NCBI RefSeq assembly: GCF_049898325.1
Contig: NZ_JAFCXL010000002.1
Location: 354,304 to 418,303 of the forward strand
Length of the DNA stretch: 64,000 nucleotides
Source of the DNA: JAFCUW01 sp049898325
Lineage (GTDB): Bacteria > Pseudomonadota > Gammaproteobacteria > Burkholderiales > Burkholderiaceae_D
Reading direction: 5' to 3'
Part shown: piece by piece, positions 63,079 through 64,000 of the stretch
How positions within the stretch are numbered: the stretch's first letter is position 1
Layout: each line of letters opens with the position of its first letter
The notes under the pieces: generated by a model
What the model saw: the letters and a program-made list of their open reading frames with translations, nothing else
Told to the model about the DNA's origin: nothing
The model's database searches: none
Made by a program: the position numbers and the translations under genes

Positions 63079-63106
63079 AAAAAAGCCGCCCACGGGGCGG
63101 CTTTTT
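63079..63106 (+). terminator. Bidirectional terminator between the Sel1-like gene and lexA
   Basis: A perfect stem, AAAAAGCCGCCC (63080-63091) with GGGCGGCTTTTT (63095-63106), and a 3-nt loop. It lies 11 bp after one stop and 15 bp before the other, with A/T runs on both sides. Confidence 0.92.
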
Positions 63107-63120
63107 ACTGGGGCGAGCGA

Positions 63121-63759
63121 TTAATGCCAGGTACGCATCAAGCCGACCGCCAGGCCCTCGAGGGCAAAGTCGTCGGCATCGGCGTCGACCTTGATGATCT
63201 TGAAGTCTGGGTTTTCCGGCAACAATTCGACCAGGCTGCCCGTCTTGCGGTAACGCTTGACGGTGACGTCGTTGCCGATGCGGGCGACGACGATCTGGCC
63301 GTTTTTGGCGCTGTCGATTTTTTTCACGGCCAGCAGGTCGCCGTCCATGATGCCGGCGTCGCGCATCGACTCGCCGCGCACCTTCAGCAGGAAATCGGGC
63401 CTGGCCGAAAACATGGCCGGGTCGACGTTATAGGTGGCCTCGACGTGTTCCTGCGCCAGGATGGGCGAGCCGGCGGCCACCCGGCCCACCAGCGGCAGGG
63501 CCATCATCAGGAGCGCGGCCGGCACTGCTGGTGGCAGGTCCAGCGAGGCGCCGATCAGGCGGATGCCGCGCGACGTGCCCGGTGAAATTTCAATGGCGCC
63601 CTTGCGCGCCAGCGCCTGCAAATGTTCCTCGGCGGCGTTGGCCGACTTGAAGCCCAGTTCGGCGGCGATTTCGGCGCGGGTGGGGGGGAAGCCCGTGTTG
63701 TCGATGGCCTCGCGGATCAAATTGAGAATCTGTTCTTGCCGTGCGGTGAGCTTGATCAT
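63121..63759 (-). CDS. lexA: SOS repressor LexA
   Basis: A 212-residue repressor of the SOS response. The winged helix (1-70) starts MIKLTARQEQIL and contains TRAEIAAELGF and the recognition segment SANAAEEHLQAL. The self-cleavage site Ala96-Gly97 lies in GRVAAGSP; the catalytic Ser131 is in RGESMRDAG and Lys168 in DVTVKRY. RecA filaments stimulate cleavage. The ATG at 63757-63759 lies just downstream of two SOS boxes (63773-63788, 63790-63805), showing autoregulation. A longer frame upstream is not supported by the family start. Confidence 0.97.
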   Translation of the reverse strand: MIKLTARQEQILNLIREAIDNTGFPPTRAEIAAELGFKSANAAEEHLQALARKGAIEISPGTSRGIRLIGASLDLPPAVPAALLMMALPLVGRVAAGSPILAQEHVEATYNVDPAMFSARPDFLLKVRGESMRDAGIMDGDLLAVKKIDSAKNGQIVVARIGNDVTVKRYRKTGSLVELLPENPDFKIIKVDADADDFALEGLAVGLMRTWH

Positions 63760-63772
63760 GGGCGGGTAAGTG

Positions 63773-63788
63773 CTGGTTATATAAACAG
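63773..63788. promoter_or_regulatory. LexA (SOS) box, proximal
   Basis: CTGGTTATATAAACAG, one base off the CTGT-N8-ACAG consensus and with the TATATA centre. It starts 13 bp upstream of the lexA ATG. Confidence 0.75.
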
Positions 63789-63789
63789 A

Positions 63790-63805
63790 CTGTATTTTTG
63801 TACAG
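63790..63805. promoter_or_regulatory. LexA (SOS) box, distal
   Basis: CTGTATTTTTGTACAG, a full match to CTGT-N8-ACAG. It lies one base from the proximal box, giving tandem operators as in the E. coli lexA promoter. Confidence 0.9.
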
Positions 63806-63971
63806 TATTTCGCCCGACGCAAGGGAAATTCACCTTCGGCACCACGAATTCCCTGAATTTATGCAAATAAGCGCATATTTTTGGCGCTTTCACCGTTTGC
63901 TGTGGGTCGACCCCGAACCGATTTGAATTGCTGAGGTCAAACCTGCTCCACCAAGGTGATGGGAGAGCAGC

Positions 63972-64000
63972 ATGGCACAAGGCAAGCAGGTCCGTCCGAA
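63972..64000 (+). CDS. Start of an unidentified gene (cut by window edge)
   Basis: An ATG at 63972 preceded by GGGAGAG (63961-63967) begins a frame reading MAQGKQVRP up to the window end. It is divergent from lexA. Too short to identify. Confidence 0.5.

Overview
The window is a high-GC, gene-dense chromosomal segment of a beta-proteobacterium, most likely in the Oxalobacteraceae (Massilia/Duganella/Janthinobacterium-like). This placement is inferred from gene content and order: leuC-entericidin-leuD-leuB-asd-fimV-truA-trpF-trpB-trpA-accD-folC-SPOR-cvpA-purF is a Burkholderiales backbone. It sits beside a cheZ-cheA pair and a cyanophycin locus. I see no rRNA, tRNA, CRISPR array, insertion sequence or phage module.

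Layout. 1-1.8 kb: the 5' end of mutS (cut by the window edge), an H-NS-type protein, a hemerythrin and a KGG stress protein. 2.0-6.7 kb: a TPP riboswitch and the thiamine operon thiC-thiS-thiG-thiD-thiE, with a hairpin that covers the thiC ribosome binding site. 6.7-7.6 kb: two hypothetical genes. 7.6-15.6 kb: a cyanophycin locus with two cyanophycin synthetase paralogs on the minus strand; divergent from them are an ABC exporter carrying a PH-like domain and a zinc ribbon, and a DUF1854 protein. 15.7-19.8 kb: a GAF-PAS-PAS-GGDEF-EAL gene broken by a frameshift in a GC dinucleotide run, then a glycosyltransferase. 20-24 kb: an OmpA-family porin and a UvrA paralog. 24-30.2 kb: a translationally coupled signalling operon (hybrid kinase with three receivers, CheR, CheB, receiver-kinase). 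30.2-36.6 kb: a 38-residue mini-protein, a small tudor-like protein and the ligase-associated DNA repair cluster (exonuclease, ATP-dependent ligase, Lhr-type helicase, PdeM). 36.7-40.4 kb: a glycine-zipper envelope protein, then a Crp/Fnr regulator, a NarL-type regulator and a UspA protein. 40.7-43.5 kb: cheZ-cheA. 43.7-62.3 kb: leucine, aspartate-family, tryptophan, fatty acid, folate and purine biosynthesis, with fimV and truA. 62.3-64 kb: a Sel1-like secreted protein, lexA with two SOS boxes, and the start of another gene.

Most interesting. (1) The two cyanophycin synthetases have lost different active sites. The 856-aa copy keeps the Mur-ligase P-loop but lacks the HxxEH motif in its N domain. 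The 726-aa copy keeps HxxEH but has lost the P-loop lysine and the C-terminal lobe. (2) The divergent PH/zinc-ribbon ABC exporter and DUF1854 protein are an unexplained part of that locus. (3) The c-di-GMP gene is out of frame by exactly one GC unit. (4) Two genes have an ATC where an ATG is expected right behind a good Shine-Dalgarno. (5) A tudor-like small ORF heads the Lhr-ligase repair operon.

Long open frames antisense to the real genes are common here because of GC-rich codon bias and are not annotated.
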